Assembly (NCBI GenBank): GCA_041738345.1
Contig: JBGSPX010000014.1
Coordinates: 1 to 59,234, forward strand
Reading direction: 5' to 3'
Origin: Proteocatella sp041738345
GTDB lineage: Bacteria > Bacillota > Clostridia > Peptostreptococcales > Filifactoraceae
DNA: 59,234 nt
The first letter of the stretch is position 1; every line of letters begins with the position of its first letter. A program made the translations under genes and the position numbers. The notes beneath the pieces were generated by a model. It made no database searches. It saw nothing but the letters and a program-made list of their open reading frames with translations, and was not told the origin of the DNA. Below, one piece after another: positions 35,869 through 43,636 of this stretch.

Positions 35869-36444
35869 CTAATCCACTTTTATATAAACTATCTGTTCTT
35901 TTGAAGGATATACCATATTTAGTTTGTATTTTGCATAATTTTCTATAGTCTCGCTCTTATAAGTACTTTCACGTTCTGCTTCTAACTCATTTAGATAATT
36001 TTTTTCTTTTTCAATATCTCGCTTTATAGCATTGGCCTTATATTGAAGCTGTGCTATGTTGGAATTATTATAAAGTACTGTCATTGAAACTATTATATAA
36101 AACACAACAAAGCAAGCCCCCAAAAGTAATTTTTTATTACCTTTGAGTGCATGCTGAAATGATTCTTTTCGTCTTTGTTTTTCTAGTTTTTTATTTTGCT
36201 TTTCTATAAGTTTTTGATTCTTTAAATTCGCTTTAAGTTCTTTTTCTCTAGCTCGTCTTTGTGCTTCTCTTATTTTATTTTGTTTTTCCATCTGAGCGTT
36301 AAGCTTTTTATTTGCAGGTTTTTTTTTGCTAACCTTATTGTTAGTATTTTTAGTTTTTTTCCCACTTACCTGATTATTTCTTCTGCTAGGCTCTCCCGAA
36401 GGCTTGGTGGATTTATATTGCTTATACGACTTATACTCATTCAT
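35869..36444 (-). CDS. ftsL: FtsL-like divisome protein with long basic N-terminal tail
   Basis: A 191-residue bitopic protein between rsmH and the PBP, the invariant place of ftsL. The cytoplasmic part is about 105 residues, very rich in Lys, Arg, Asn and Gln, with helical repeats such as KLNAQMEKQNKIREAQRRAR. A membrane helix follows (LLLGACFVVFYIIVSMTVL), then a coiled coil and the ending MVYPSKEQIVYIKVD. The extracytoplasmic part is of normal FtsL size. The long tail is unusual for FtsL and might contact nucleic acid or membrane; that is inference. Confidence 0.82.
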   Translation of the reverse strand: MNEYKSYKQYKSTKPSGEPSRRNNQVSGKKTKNTNNKVSKKKPANKKLNAQMEKQNKIREAQRRAREKELKANLKNQKLIEKQNKKLEKQRRKESFQHALKGNKKLLLGACFVVFYIIVSMTVLYNNSNIAQLQYKANAIKRDIEKEKNYLNELEAERESTYKSETIENYAKYKLNMVYPSKEQIVYIKVD

Positions 36445-36454
36445 ATATATTCCC

Positions 36455-37387
36455 CTACAATTTCATAGCACATCTCAATTTTGCACTTCTTGCTCTTGGA
36501 TTTTCCTCAAGTTCTTCTTTTGATGATATTATCGGTTTCTTATTTACTATTTTTAGTATTGGCTTTTCATTACAAGTACATATTGGAAATTCAGGAGGGC
36601 ATTTGCAGCCTTGGCTCATATCTTTAAATACTGTTTTTACAATCCTGTCTTCAAGTGAGTGGAAAGTTATTATTGATATAATTCCTTTGCTATTCATATT
36701 TTTAGAAGCTTCCACTATCACCTTTTCTATGACATCAAGTTCTCTATTAACCGCTATTCTTATCGCTTGAAAGGTTCTTTTTGCTGGATGAAGATTTTCA
36801 TCCCTCGCTTTTTTGGGAACTGCTGCTTTTATAACATCTACAAGTTCAAATGTAGTTTCTATAGGTTTTTCATTTCTTTTTTCAATAATAAATTTAGCTA
36901 TTCTGTTGTGCCAGTTTTCTTCTCCATAGTCCCTTATTATCTTATCCAGTGCATCTTCACTATAATAGTTTATGATATCGTAGGCACTTTCTTTAAGCGT
37001 TTTATCCATCCTCATATCAAGCGGTGCATCGTGCATATAAGAAAACCCTCGTTCCGGGGTATCAAGCTGATATGATGACACTCCTAAATCTAATAAAATT
37101 CCATCTATTGCTGAAATATTATGCTCTTTTAGTTTTTGATCAAGATTTTCAAAATTTGAATGTATTAGTAAAACCTTATCCATATGGTCTTTTAGTTTTA
37201 TTTTAGCATTTTCTATAGCGTCCATATCTTGATCAAAGGCTACAAGCATTCCTTTATCAAGTTTTTTAACTATCTCAAGGGAATGACCTGCTCCACCTAA
37301 GGTTCCATCTACATATACTCCATCTGATTTTATATTAAGACTTTGTATACATTCATCCAAAAGAACTGATTTGTGTATAAATTCCAT
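36455..37387 (-). CDS. rsmH: 16S rRNA (cytosine-1402 N4)-methyltransferase
   Basis: Methylates N4 of C1402 in the ribosomal P site. The 310-residue protein begins with HKSVLLDECIQSLNIK and the SAM-binding loop YVDGTLGGAGHS. It continues with DLGVSSYQLDTPERGFSY and ends with HSLEDRIVKTVFK and the ENPRARSAKLRCA tail. Length and motifs are typical. In many bacteria mraZ precedes it; here lgt does, with a 9-bp gap. Confidence 0.97.
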   Translation of the reverse strand: MEFIHKSVLLDECIQSLNIKSDGVYVDGTLGGAGHSLEIVKKLDKGMLVAFDQDMDAIENAKIKLKDHMDKVLLIHSNFENLDQKLKEHNISAIDGILLDLGVSSYQLDTPERGFSYMHDAPLDMRMDKTLKESAYDIINYYSEDALDKIIRDYGEENWHNRIAKFIIEKRNEKPIETTFELVDVIKAAVPKKARDENLHPAKRTFQAIRIAVNRELDVIEKVIVEASKNMNSKGIISIITFHSLEDRIVKTVFKDMSQGCKCPPEFPICTCNEKPILKIVNKKPIISSKEELEENPRARSAKLRCAMKL

Positions 37388-37396
37388 TTTTTTCTC

Positions 37397-38146
37397 CTAA
37401 ATTTTTTCGTTATATGCAGAGCTTACTCCACGTTTTCTATTCATATATATAATAACTCCGCCTAACGCTATCAACAATAAACTCGTAAGTTGGGCTGTTC
37501 TAAATGGTCCTACCATTAGTGAATCAGTTCTTAAGCCTTCAATAAAAAATCTTCCTATTGAGTAAAGAATCATATAGAGTCCACAAATAAAACCATCAAA
37601 TTTTTTGTTTTTGGAAAACTTTAACAGTAGTCCAAATATTACTAAATTCCATAAAGATTCATACAAAAAGGTTGGATGAACTTTAATCCCATCCACCATT
37701 ATTCCCCAAGGAAGATTTGTAGGTCCTCCATGAGCTTCTTTATTTATGAAATTTCCCCACCTGCCTATTGCTTGTGCCAGTATTAGATAAGGGGCGATAA
37801 TATCCATTACTTTAAGCACATTCATATGCTTTTTTCTTGCTACTATAAGCCCTCCTACAAATCCTCCTATAAGGCCTCCATGAATTGCAAGTCCACCCTG
37901 TCTTATATTTATCATTTCTATAAAACTGTCATACATATCTAGATTGAATATTACATAATAGGCTCTTGCACATATTATTGCACAAGGTAGGGCTACAAGG
38001 GCTAAATCCAAAAGATGATCTTCTACAAAGCCTTGCTTCTTACCCGTTCTCATAGTTAAATATATTCCTAGCATCATAGCTGAGGTTATTATTATCGCAT
38101 ACCACTTTATGTCTATTCCAAATACCGTAAATGCCGTAGGATTCAT
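37397..38146 (-). CDS. lgt: Prolipoprotein diacylglyceryl transferase
   Basis: Membrane enzyme that attaches diacylglycerol to the lipobox cysteine of prolipoproteins. The 249-residue protein has seven membrane segments. The signature is AIGRWGNFINKEAHGG (about 122-137), with the essential Arg, and HGGLIGGFVGG upstream. FLYESLWN and GRFFIEGLRTDSL complete the family pattern. The lipoprotein at 53207-54538 is a likely client. Its place inside the division operon is not the usual one. Confidence 0.97.
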   Translation of the reverse strand: MNPTAFTVFGIDIKWYAIIITSAMMLGIYLTMRTGKKQGFVEDHLLDLALVALPCAIICARAYYVIFNLDMYDSFIEMINIRQGGLAIHGGLIGGFVGGLIVARKKHMNVLKVMDIIAPYLILAQAIGRWGNFINKEAHGGPTNLPWGIMVDGIKVHPTFLYESLWNLVIFGLLLKFSKNKKFDGFICGLYMILYSIGRFFIEGLRTDSLMVGPFRTAQLTSLLLIALGGVIIYMNRKRGVSSAYNEKI

Positions 38147-38159
38147 CTTTACCTCAATT

Positions 38160-39452
38160 CTAATTTTCTTTTGGCTTTATTATTGAAATAACGCTCATAT
38201 TTTCATCAAAATGTTCTCTTAATCTGCTATTCACATCTTCAATATTAGTATTTTTAAGAGCCTCTAATATATCAAAATAATTTATACCTTCAAAGAAATA
38301 ACCCAAGAATGAATTAGCTATATTTTCGATTGAATCAAATGATCTTATAAAGCTTCCAATTTTCATCTTCTTTACACGCTCAAAATCAACTATATCAAGC
38401 CCTTGTAACTTATAATTTTCTAAAGCTTCTTTTATTAGTTCTACTGTCTTTTCTATATCCCTAGTTTCTCCAGATATTATTGTGTATCCAAAATCATTAT
38501 GTGAAGAATAATCACATGAAAGCGGTTCAAATATAAGTTGCTTCATATAAAGCTCTTCATTTAGTTTACTCCCTTTTTTGAATATACAATCTAAAATCAT
38601 TTCTGTACAAATACTTTTTTTAAGCATCTCGTCACCGGAAAGATTGTCATCCATCTTATCCTTGTATCCTATACTAAACATAGGTATAGATACTTCCATA
38701 TATTCTATTACTTCTTTTTTAGCAATACTATTAGGCTCTTTTTTACTTATCCTTTTAATTGCCCCATTAAATACATTGTCGTTTTTTACAGTTTCAACTA
38801 TTGTACGTCTTACTTCGTCCCATTCTAAATCACCAATTACAAAAATAGCCATATTTGAAGGTGAATAAAAAGCATTGTAGCATTTATACAGTTCCTCTTT
38901 AGTTATCTTGTATATGCTTTCTACAGTTCCTGCTATATCTATGTTATTATTATGATTTATATACATAGCTTTTAGCGTGTTAAAAAACAGCTGCCAATCT
39001 ACATTATCATCATACATTTTAATTTCTTGTGCAATTATACCTTTTTCTTTTTCCACATTCTCATCTGTAAAATGAGGAGTCTGAACATAACTTATAAGGT
39101 GCTTTAATGAATCATAAAAATTATCTGTAGCTGAAAATAGATATCCTGTCATATTAAAATTTGTGAATGCATTGGCATTGGCTCCAAACTCAGAAAATTT
39201 AGAAAAAGCATCCATTCCATCAGGTTGCTCAAACATCTTGTGCTCTAGAAAATGCGCAATACCTTCATTTAGCGATATATCTGAATTATCAAACGGAGAT
39301 ATGAATTCTAAATCATTTGAACCATAATCCGTTGCAAATATAGCATATTTTTTAACAAATCCTTTTTTCGGTATAAAAAAAACATTCATATTATTGTCAA
39401 GTTTTTCATGATAAAGTACTTCTTTTAATACTTCATTTTTTATTATCTGCAT
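38160..39452 (-). CDS. M16 family metallopeptidase, active subunit (YmfH-like)
   Basis: A 430-residue zinc peptidase of the pitrilysin family. The inverted zinc motif HFLEH is at residues 67-71, with the further glutamate downstream in EKGIIAQEIKMYDD. Only one M16 domain pair is present, so it probably works with the adjacent M16 protein as in the YmfF/YmfH pair of Bacillus. It is 2 bp from that partner and 13 bp from lgt. It is cytoplasmic by lack of a signal. The substrate is unknown; known relatives process small peptides. Confidence 0.92.
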   Translation of the reverse strand: MQIIKNEVLKEVLYHEKLDNNMNVFFIPKKGFVKKYAIFATDYGSNDLEFISPFDNSDISLNEGIAHFLEHKMFEQPDGMDAFSKFSEFGANANAFTNFNMTGYLFSATDNFYDSLKHLISYVQTPHFTDENVEKEKGIIAQEIKMYDDNVDWQLFFNTLKAMYINHNNNIDIAGTVESIYKITKEELYKCYNAFYSPSNMAIFVIGDLEWDEVRRTIVETVKNDNVFNGAIKRISKKEPNSIAKKEVIEYMEVSIPMFSIGYKDKMDDNLSGDEMLKKSICTEMILDCIFKKGSKLNEELYMKQLIFEPLSCDYSSHNDFGYTIISGETRDIEKTVELIKEALENYKLQGLDIVDFERVKKMKIGSFIRSFDSIENIANSFLGYFFEGINYFDILEALKNTNIEDVNSRLREHFDENMSVISIIKPKEN

Positions 39453-39454
39453 AT

Positions 39455-40723
39455 TTACTCCCCTTTTTTTGTAAGAAAGTATATTGTATCAAGCTGAATA
39501 TTTGAAGATATTCGCTTTATATCATCCACAGTAATGCTTTCTATTTTTTCTAAAAACTCTTCTACACTTTCATTTCTTCCTTGGTTACTTAGGTTATAAT
39601 AATAATCAGATAGTGACCATATACTGTCTTTTAATGATCTTAAATTATTTTTAACGAATTTTTTTGCAAATTCAAGTTCATTATCTGAAATAACACCATT
39701 ATTCATATCTTCAACTTCTTTTTTTATAAGGTCTAAAGTTCTTTCAAAATTAGAAACTTCTATCCCTGCCGCAATAAACATAATACTCTTCATTTTTTCA
39801 AGATATGAGTTTATAGAGTAACAAAGAGAATGTTTCTCTCTTATATTCATAAATAATTTCGAATGAACCCCTGAGCCTAGAATCACAGAATACATAAACA
39901 TAGGTATAAAATCGTCGGTTTTTACATCTATATTGGTTCTATATCCCATTACAATTTTCCCTTGTGAAACATCCATTTTATCAATAATTTCTTTCACTTC
40001 AGTTACATTACAATATATTGATTCTCTTGGTAACTGAGTTATTTCCTTATTTCTAAAGCTAAACATTGAAACTATTTCTTTTTCTAATGAATCTATATCA
40101 AACTCTCCAGTAAATGCTATCTCTATTTCTGAGTCTTCTAAGATTTTTTTATAATGATTGTATAAAGAAACGGAATCTATTTTTTCCAAATCATCTATCT
40201 TTCCATCTTCATGAATACTGTATGGTTCATTTTTGCACATTTCTTCTATGCATCTTTCCATTGCATAGGTTCCTTTATTGTTTATTCTTGAAAGTATCGC
40301 TTCTTTTAAAACTTCTTTTTCTATTTCTACATATCTATCATTAAATCCTCCGTCTTCAACTAAAGGATTAAGCATTATATCCATAAGAAGTTCAAAGGCT
40401 TTTTCAGTTATGTTTTCTCCTAGATATTTATCATTTGTTAACGATAGTTTAAAGCTAAGAATTTGTTTTTCCCCAATTTTTCCAACACCCACACCAAAAG
40501 AACTTCCATACAATTCTTGAAACGCTTTTGAAATTTCTGCCTGTGTAGGAAACTTCGCGCTTCCCATTTTTAAAATTGATGGAATAAGGGAATTCATAGT
40601 AACTTCCCCTTCATTTAATGGTCTTTTTATATATATTGATATGAGATTAGTTTTAAATTGGTTACTTTTCAAATTTAAAACTTTTATATTTCCTGGTAAT
40701 ACCCTACTTTGTATTATATCCAA
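39455..40723 (-). CDS. M16 family peptidase-like protein, inactive partner (YmfF-like)
   Basis: A 422-residue protein of the M16 fold without HxxEH: the corresponding place reads NSLIPSILKMGSAKF. The C-terminal half keeps the family pattern (VILGSGVHSKLFMNIREKHSLCYSI), including the Arg that contacts substrate in active-inactive M16 pairs. The start is TTG with AAGGAG eight bases upstream. The gene follows DUF896 by 16 bp and precedes the active M16 gene by 2 bp, which fits a heterodimer. Confidence 0.9.
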   Translation of the reverse strand: MDIIQSRVLPGNIKVLNLKSNQFKTNLISIYIKRPLNEGEVTMNSLIPSILKMGSAKFPTQAEISKAFQELYGSSFGVGVGKIGEKQILSFKLSLTNDKYLGENITEKAFELLMDIMLNPLVEDGGFNDRYVEIEKEVLKEAILSRINNKGTYAMERCIEEMCKNEPYSIHEDGKIDDLEKIDSVSLYNHYKKILEDSEIEIAFTGEFDIDSLEKEIVSMFSFRNKEITQLPRESIYCNVTEVKEIIDKMDVSQGKIVMGYRTNIDVKTDDFIPMFMYSVILGSGVHSKLFMNIREKHSLCYSINSYLEKMKSIMFIAAGIEVSNFERTLDLIKKEVEDMNNGVISDNELEFAKKFVKNNLRSLKDSIWSLSDYYYNLSNQGRNESVEEFLEKIESITVDDIKRISSNIQLDTIYFLTKKGE

Positions 40724-40739
40724 TTTTTAATTCTCCTTC

Positions 40740-40913
40740 CTAATCAACATAAGTTACATCTATATTATCTAATTGTTTTCTAAAGTTATTTCTAAATTCT
40801 TGAAGGTACTGTTTTCTTAAAACTTCTTGTTCTTGTTTTTCATTTTCTGTAAGACCTTCCGATTTTGACTTTCTTGAAAGCGTATTTATTCTATCTATCA
40901 ATTTTTTATCCAT
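40740..40913 (-). CDS. DUF896 (YnzC-type) small protein
   Basis: A 57-residue protein, MDKKLIDRINTLSRKSKSEG at the start, with the family pattern LTENEKQEQEVLRKQYLQEF and the end RKQLDNIDVTYVD. DUF896 proteins are short helical hairpins; Bacillus YnzC is an SOS-operon member of unknown function. The ATG is preceded by GAGGAGAAGAAC. It lies 16 bp before the M16 pair and is the first gene of the run leading to sbp, just after a terminator. Confidence 0.93.
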   Translation of the reverse strand: MDKKLIDRINTLSRKSKSEGLTENEKQEQEVLRKQYLQEFRNNFRKQLDNIDVTYVD

Positions 40914-40966
40914 GTTCTTCTCCTCAAAGATTTATACTTAAAGCATTTTCTATTATATTTTATCAT

Positions 40967-41004
40967 AAAAAAATAGTCTAGTGTATATTTCACTAAACTA
41001 TTTT
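40967..41004 (-). terminator. Terminator after the Cys-rich small protein
   Basis: The stem AATAGT-TTAGTG/CACTA-GACTATT, with one unpaired position, is followed by seven T on the minus strand. It separates the small Cys-rich gene from DUF896 and the dcw operon. Confidence 0.8.
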
Positions 41005-41042
41005 ATGGTTTTATTCGACTTTTTGCAATCATAATTTAACTA

Positions 41043-41195
41043 TTACCCTTCTTGTAGTTGTGAGTCTTCATAAAGATCACAAGAATCTGCAGTACAAGTT
41101 TCATTTACACAATTTATACATGTTATAACTCCGCAGAACATCATAGTTTCTTTTTTCTTATTCATATTTTGAATTGAAGTTGTTTTATTTTCCAT
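41043..41195 (-). CDS. 50-residue Cys-rich protein (DUF1540-like pattern)
   Basis: A 50-residue reading frame with AGGAGG and a good spacing before its ATG, its own promoter and its own terminator, so I take it as real. It has a 20-residue polar N-terminus, then five cysteines at 21, 26, 29, 34 and 39 (CGVITCINCVNETCTADSC), and an acidic tail. The CxVxxC...CxA spacing recalls DUF1540 proteins, which carry small metal-binding cysteine patterns. A modified peptide precursor is less likely because no radical SAM or other modifying enzyme is adjacent. Function unknown. Confidence 0.75.
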   Translation of the reverse strand: MENKTTSIQNMNKKKETMMFCGVITCINCVNETCTADSCDLYEDSQLQEG

Positions 41196-41268
41196 ATTTT
41201 TCCTCCTAATTGCAATATCATATGTAAATATTTCTATTTTTGTGTAGTTTTTGTACTACTATAGATAA

Positions 41269-41297
41269 ATAATACCATATTCTGCAAGAAGGGTCAA
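41269..41297 (-). promoter_or_regulatory. Promoter of the Cys-rich small protein
   Basis: TTGACC (41292-41297), a 17-bp spacer and TATTAT (41269-41274) on the minus strand. It leaves an untranslated leader of about 65 bases with a small GTAG/CTAC inverted repeat. Confidence 0.68.
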
Positions 41298-41365
41298 TAG
41301 ATATTTCATTTTTATTTTTATTGCATAATCTAATGTTCTTTATTTCAATAAAATTTTATTTTAGA

Positions 41366-41553
41366 CAAAAAAATAACCCAAGATGCCGTCTAGTCCAGAA
41401 AATTCACCCCCGAGCTTCCTCAGGTGGGTTTCTTGATTTTTGTTTCTGAGATCCTTAACAAGAAGGCATGTCATCTGCAAAAATACAATCAGAATCCCTT
41501 ATTAATCATGTCGGTTGAATTTAATGAGACTATAACGTTCATCCCAGGTATTT
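41366..41553 (-). ncRNA. ssrS: Structured RNA of about 188 nt, probable 6S RNA
   Basis: This fills most of the 410-bp gap after the LacI-type gene. On the minus strand, transcription would start about 7 nt after a TTTAAC-17-TATAAT promoter. Three nested helices bring 5' and 3' ends together: 41540-41548 with 41377-41385 (9 bp, with G-U pairs), 41527-41532 with 41391-41396, and 41516-41522 with 41400-41406 (7 bp, perfect). A side hairpin on the 3' strand is at 41405-41426, and an apical helix TTCTGA/TCAGAA pairs 41489-41494 with 41444-41449. A seven-T run follows the closing stem. This rod with a central bubble and a hairpin on the 3' strand matches 6S RNA, the RNA polymerase decoy. No protein frame fits. 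Confidence 0.6.
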
Positions 41554-41559
41554 TTCTAT

Positions 41560-41588
41560 ATTATACTACTAATTCTAAAATAGTTAAA
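41560..41588 (-). promoter_or_regulatory. Promoter of the 6S-like RNA
   Basis: TTTAAC (41583-41588), a 17-bp spacer and a perfect TATAAT (41560-41565) on the minus strand, lying in the gap after the LacI-type gene ends at 41605. Confidence 0.75.
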
Positions 41589-41604
41589 GAGTTTTTTGAA
41601 ATTT

Positions 41605-42606
41605 TTATTTCGTACTCTGTCTTTCTACAATTTTGTGAGGAAGCGTTATATTTTTTTCTTTTATATCAGAACCCTCTACCTTCTTTATAAGCACTCTTAT
41701 CGATATTGCGCCGATATCATAAAGTGGCTGTTCTACAGTTGTAAGCGCCGGCCTAATTACGCTTGATATCTTCGTATTGTCATAACCTACTACAGATATT
41801 TCTTCTGGAACTTTTTTACCATTATCTACAAGTGCGTTTAATATCCCCGCTGCCATTTCATCAGTTGTTGCAAATACCGCATCTGGAAGTTTTGCATTTT
41901 GATTTATATATTCTGTCATAAATTCATACGCTGAAACAAAACTTTCTTTTATATAGTTTATTTTTCTCTCATCAAAAGGTTTTTCACGTTCTTTATAAGC
42001 TCGCTTTACTCCATCAATTATAAAAGAGTTCATTGTATATGAATTATATTCTGGACTCACCATAACAATATCTTCATTATTTTTATCAAGAAGATAATTT
42101 CCTACATCATATCCCGCTCTCAAGTGGTCTATTCCTACAGAAAACACATCATATTCCTTAGCATTCTTGCTTACAAATACAGAAGGTATTCCGCTTCCAT
42201 TTATAAGGTCTACGACTTCTTTTTTTAGATTCCAGCTTACAATTAATATCCCTGCCACCTGTTTATTCTTTAAAAGATTTATATATTTTATTTCCTCTTC
42301 TAGTTCTCCGTATGAGTTGCATAGCAATATATCATAATCATACATTTTTCCAACTTCTTCTATTCCATTTAAAATTTCGCCTATCTTATAATTTGAAATA
42401 TTTGGAACTATAACCCCTATAAAATTACTTTTTTTAAGTACCAAACTTCTTGCCACTGGATTTGGAACATAGTTTGTGTCTTTTATAACGGCTAAAACTC
42501 TATCTCTTATATCATTTGATACCGGCTTAGAGTTATTTATTACCCTCGATACGGTTGAAATAGAAACGCCTGCCATTTTGGCAACATCTTTTATTGTAAC
42601 TGACAT
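41605..42606 (-). CDS. LacI/GalR-family transcriptional regulator (CcpA-like)
   Basis: A 333-residue regulator. The N-terminal helix-turn-helix is TIKDVAKMAGVSISTVSRVIN, here split by the hinge helix YVPNPVARSLV. A periplasmic-binding-protein-like ligand domain follows (IGVIVPNISNYKIGEILNGIEE; VVGYDNTKISSVIRPALTTVEQP). It is similar to CcpA, the carbon catabolite regulator that acts with HPr phosphorylated on serine; such an HPr is encoded at 7715-7984. No sugar operon adjoins it, which favours a global role. I cannot separate CcpA from other LacI members by eye. Confidence 0.9.
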   Translation of the reverse strand: MSVTIKDVAKMAGVSISTVSRVINNSKPVSNDIRDRVLAVIKDTNYVPNPVARSLVLKKSNFIGVIVPNISNYKIGEILNGIEEVGKMYDYDILLCNSYGELEEEIKYINLLKNKQVAGILIVSWNLKKEVVDLINGSGIPSVFVSKNAKEYDVFSVGIDHLRAGYDVGNYLLDKNNEDIVMVSPEYNSYTMNSFIIDGVKRAYKEREKPFDERKINYIKESFVSAYEFMTEYINQNAKLPDAVFATTDEMAAGILNALVDNGKKVPEEISVVGYDNTKISSVIRPALTTVEQPLYDIGAISIRVLIKKVEGSDIKEKNITLPHKIVERQSTK

Positions 42607-42620
42607 AATATTATCTCCTA

Positions 42621-43274
42621 TTATTTTTTTATTCTTGAATTCAATCTATATATCTTCTTACCCATTTTTACAAATTTTTCTTCATATTCGGTTTTAATTA
42701 TTCTTTCATCATCAAGTTCAAAATCTTTATCATGAAGATCTATTTGAATTTCTTCGATTGAGTTATATCTACTAAATTCACATACTGAAAATTCAAATAA
42801 ACTCAAATTATCTGTTTTAAATTCCACTAAAGAATCTGGTTTCAAAACATTTTTATATCTATCTATCATATTTTGATGCGTAAGTCTTCTGTTCGCATTA
42901 CGTTTTTTAGGCCAGGGATCTGAAAAATTTAAATAAATTTTAGATATCTCTGATTCAGAAAAATAATCCTCTAAAAAATTAGCGTTTATACTCAATAATT
43001 TTATATTTTTTAAACCAACCGCTCTTATCGTTTTAGCCGCTCCAAGTATAAGTGGTTCTATTTTTTCAATTCCTATATAATTTATATTCGGATTTCGCTT
43101 TGCATGCTCTATTAAAAATTGACCCTTTCCCATTCCAATTTCTATATATATAGGATTCTCATTTTGAAAAACAAGATTCCAATTTCCTTTATTTACATCT
43201 TCAGCAAGCGTTATTATATCCTTGCTGTATTCTAAAAATTTATCTTTATAGTTTTTAGGTTTTCTATATCTCAT
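42621..43274 (-). CDS. trmB: tRNA (guanine-46 N7)-methyltransferase
   Basis: Makes m7G46 in tRNA variable loops. The 217-residue protein has the SAM-binding IEIGMGKGQFLIEHA at about 47-61, YIGIEK, and the family signature LNFSDPWPKKRNANRRLTHQ. FKTDN lies near the end. Length is normal. It lies 14 bp before the LacI-type gene and diverges from the acyl carrier protein gene. Confidence 0.96.
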   Translation of the reverse strand: MRYRKPKNYKDKFLEYSKDIITLAEDVNKGNWNLVFQNENPIYIEIGMGKGQFLIEHAKRNPNINYIGIEKIEPLILGAAKTIRAVGLKNIKLLSINANFLEDYFSESEISKIYLNFSDPWPKKRNANRRLTHQNMIDRYKNVLKPDSLVEFKTDNLSLFEFSVCEFSRYNSIEEIQIDLHDKDFELDDERIIKTEYEEKFVKMGKKIYRLNSRIKK

Positions 43275-43327
43275 ATTAATATGCCAAAAGGCAATTTCTC
43301 CTTTTTAAATTTTTATCTCAAAAAATA

Positions 43328-43356
43328 TTGATTTAATTCATTTATTGTATTATACT
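43328..43356 (+). promoter_or_regulatory. Promoter of the acyl carrier protein gene
   Basis: TTGATT (43328-43333), a 17-bp spacer and TATACT (43351-43356) on the plus strand, about 45 bp before the acpP start. Confidence 0.62.
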
Positions 43357-43402
43357 TCTTACGAGGCATCATGTGACATTTTATGAAGTAGGAGGTACTG
43401 TT

Positions 43403-43636
43403 ATGATATTCGAAACAATTGCGAAAATAATAAGTGAACAGCTAGGACACAGCTTAGATGAAATCCAACCAGATACATCTTTAGTTGATGATTTAGGCGC
43501 AGATTCACTTGATGCGGTAGAAGTTATTATGGCTATTGAAGAAGAATTCTCAATAGAAATTCCAGATGAAAAGTTTGAAAATCTAGAGACAGTTCAAGAT
43601 ATTGTTGATTTAGTTGAAACTTTAGTTCAAGCCTAA
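43403..43636 (+). CDS. acpP: Acyl carrier protein
   Basis: A 77-residue acidic four-helix protein that carries acyl chains on 4'-phosphopantetheine. The attachment serine lies in LGADSLDAVEV near residue 36. I start it at the ATG at 43403, because AGGAGG lies eight bases before it; a longer frame upstream has no ribosome site. It is a single gene, not next to fab genes. Its last 15 bases overlap the convergent pseudouridine synthase gene. Confidence 0.96.
   Translation: MIFETIAKIISEQLGHSLDEIQPDTSLVDDLGADSLDAVEVIMAIEEEFSIEIPDEKFENLETVQDIVDLVETLVQA

Noticed and set aside
41043..41195. Cys-rich small protein as a SCIFF-type radical-SAM peptide precursor
   Set aside because: The cysteine count and spacing do not fit (five, not six) and no radical SAM maturase is adjacent.
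41424..41690. 88-codon open frame on the plus strand over the 6S-like RNA and the end of the LacI-type gene
   Set aside because: No ribosome site, low-complexity hydrophobic content, and the opposite strand has a better explanation (structured RNA with promoter).
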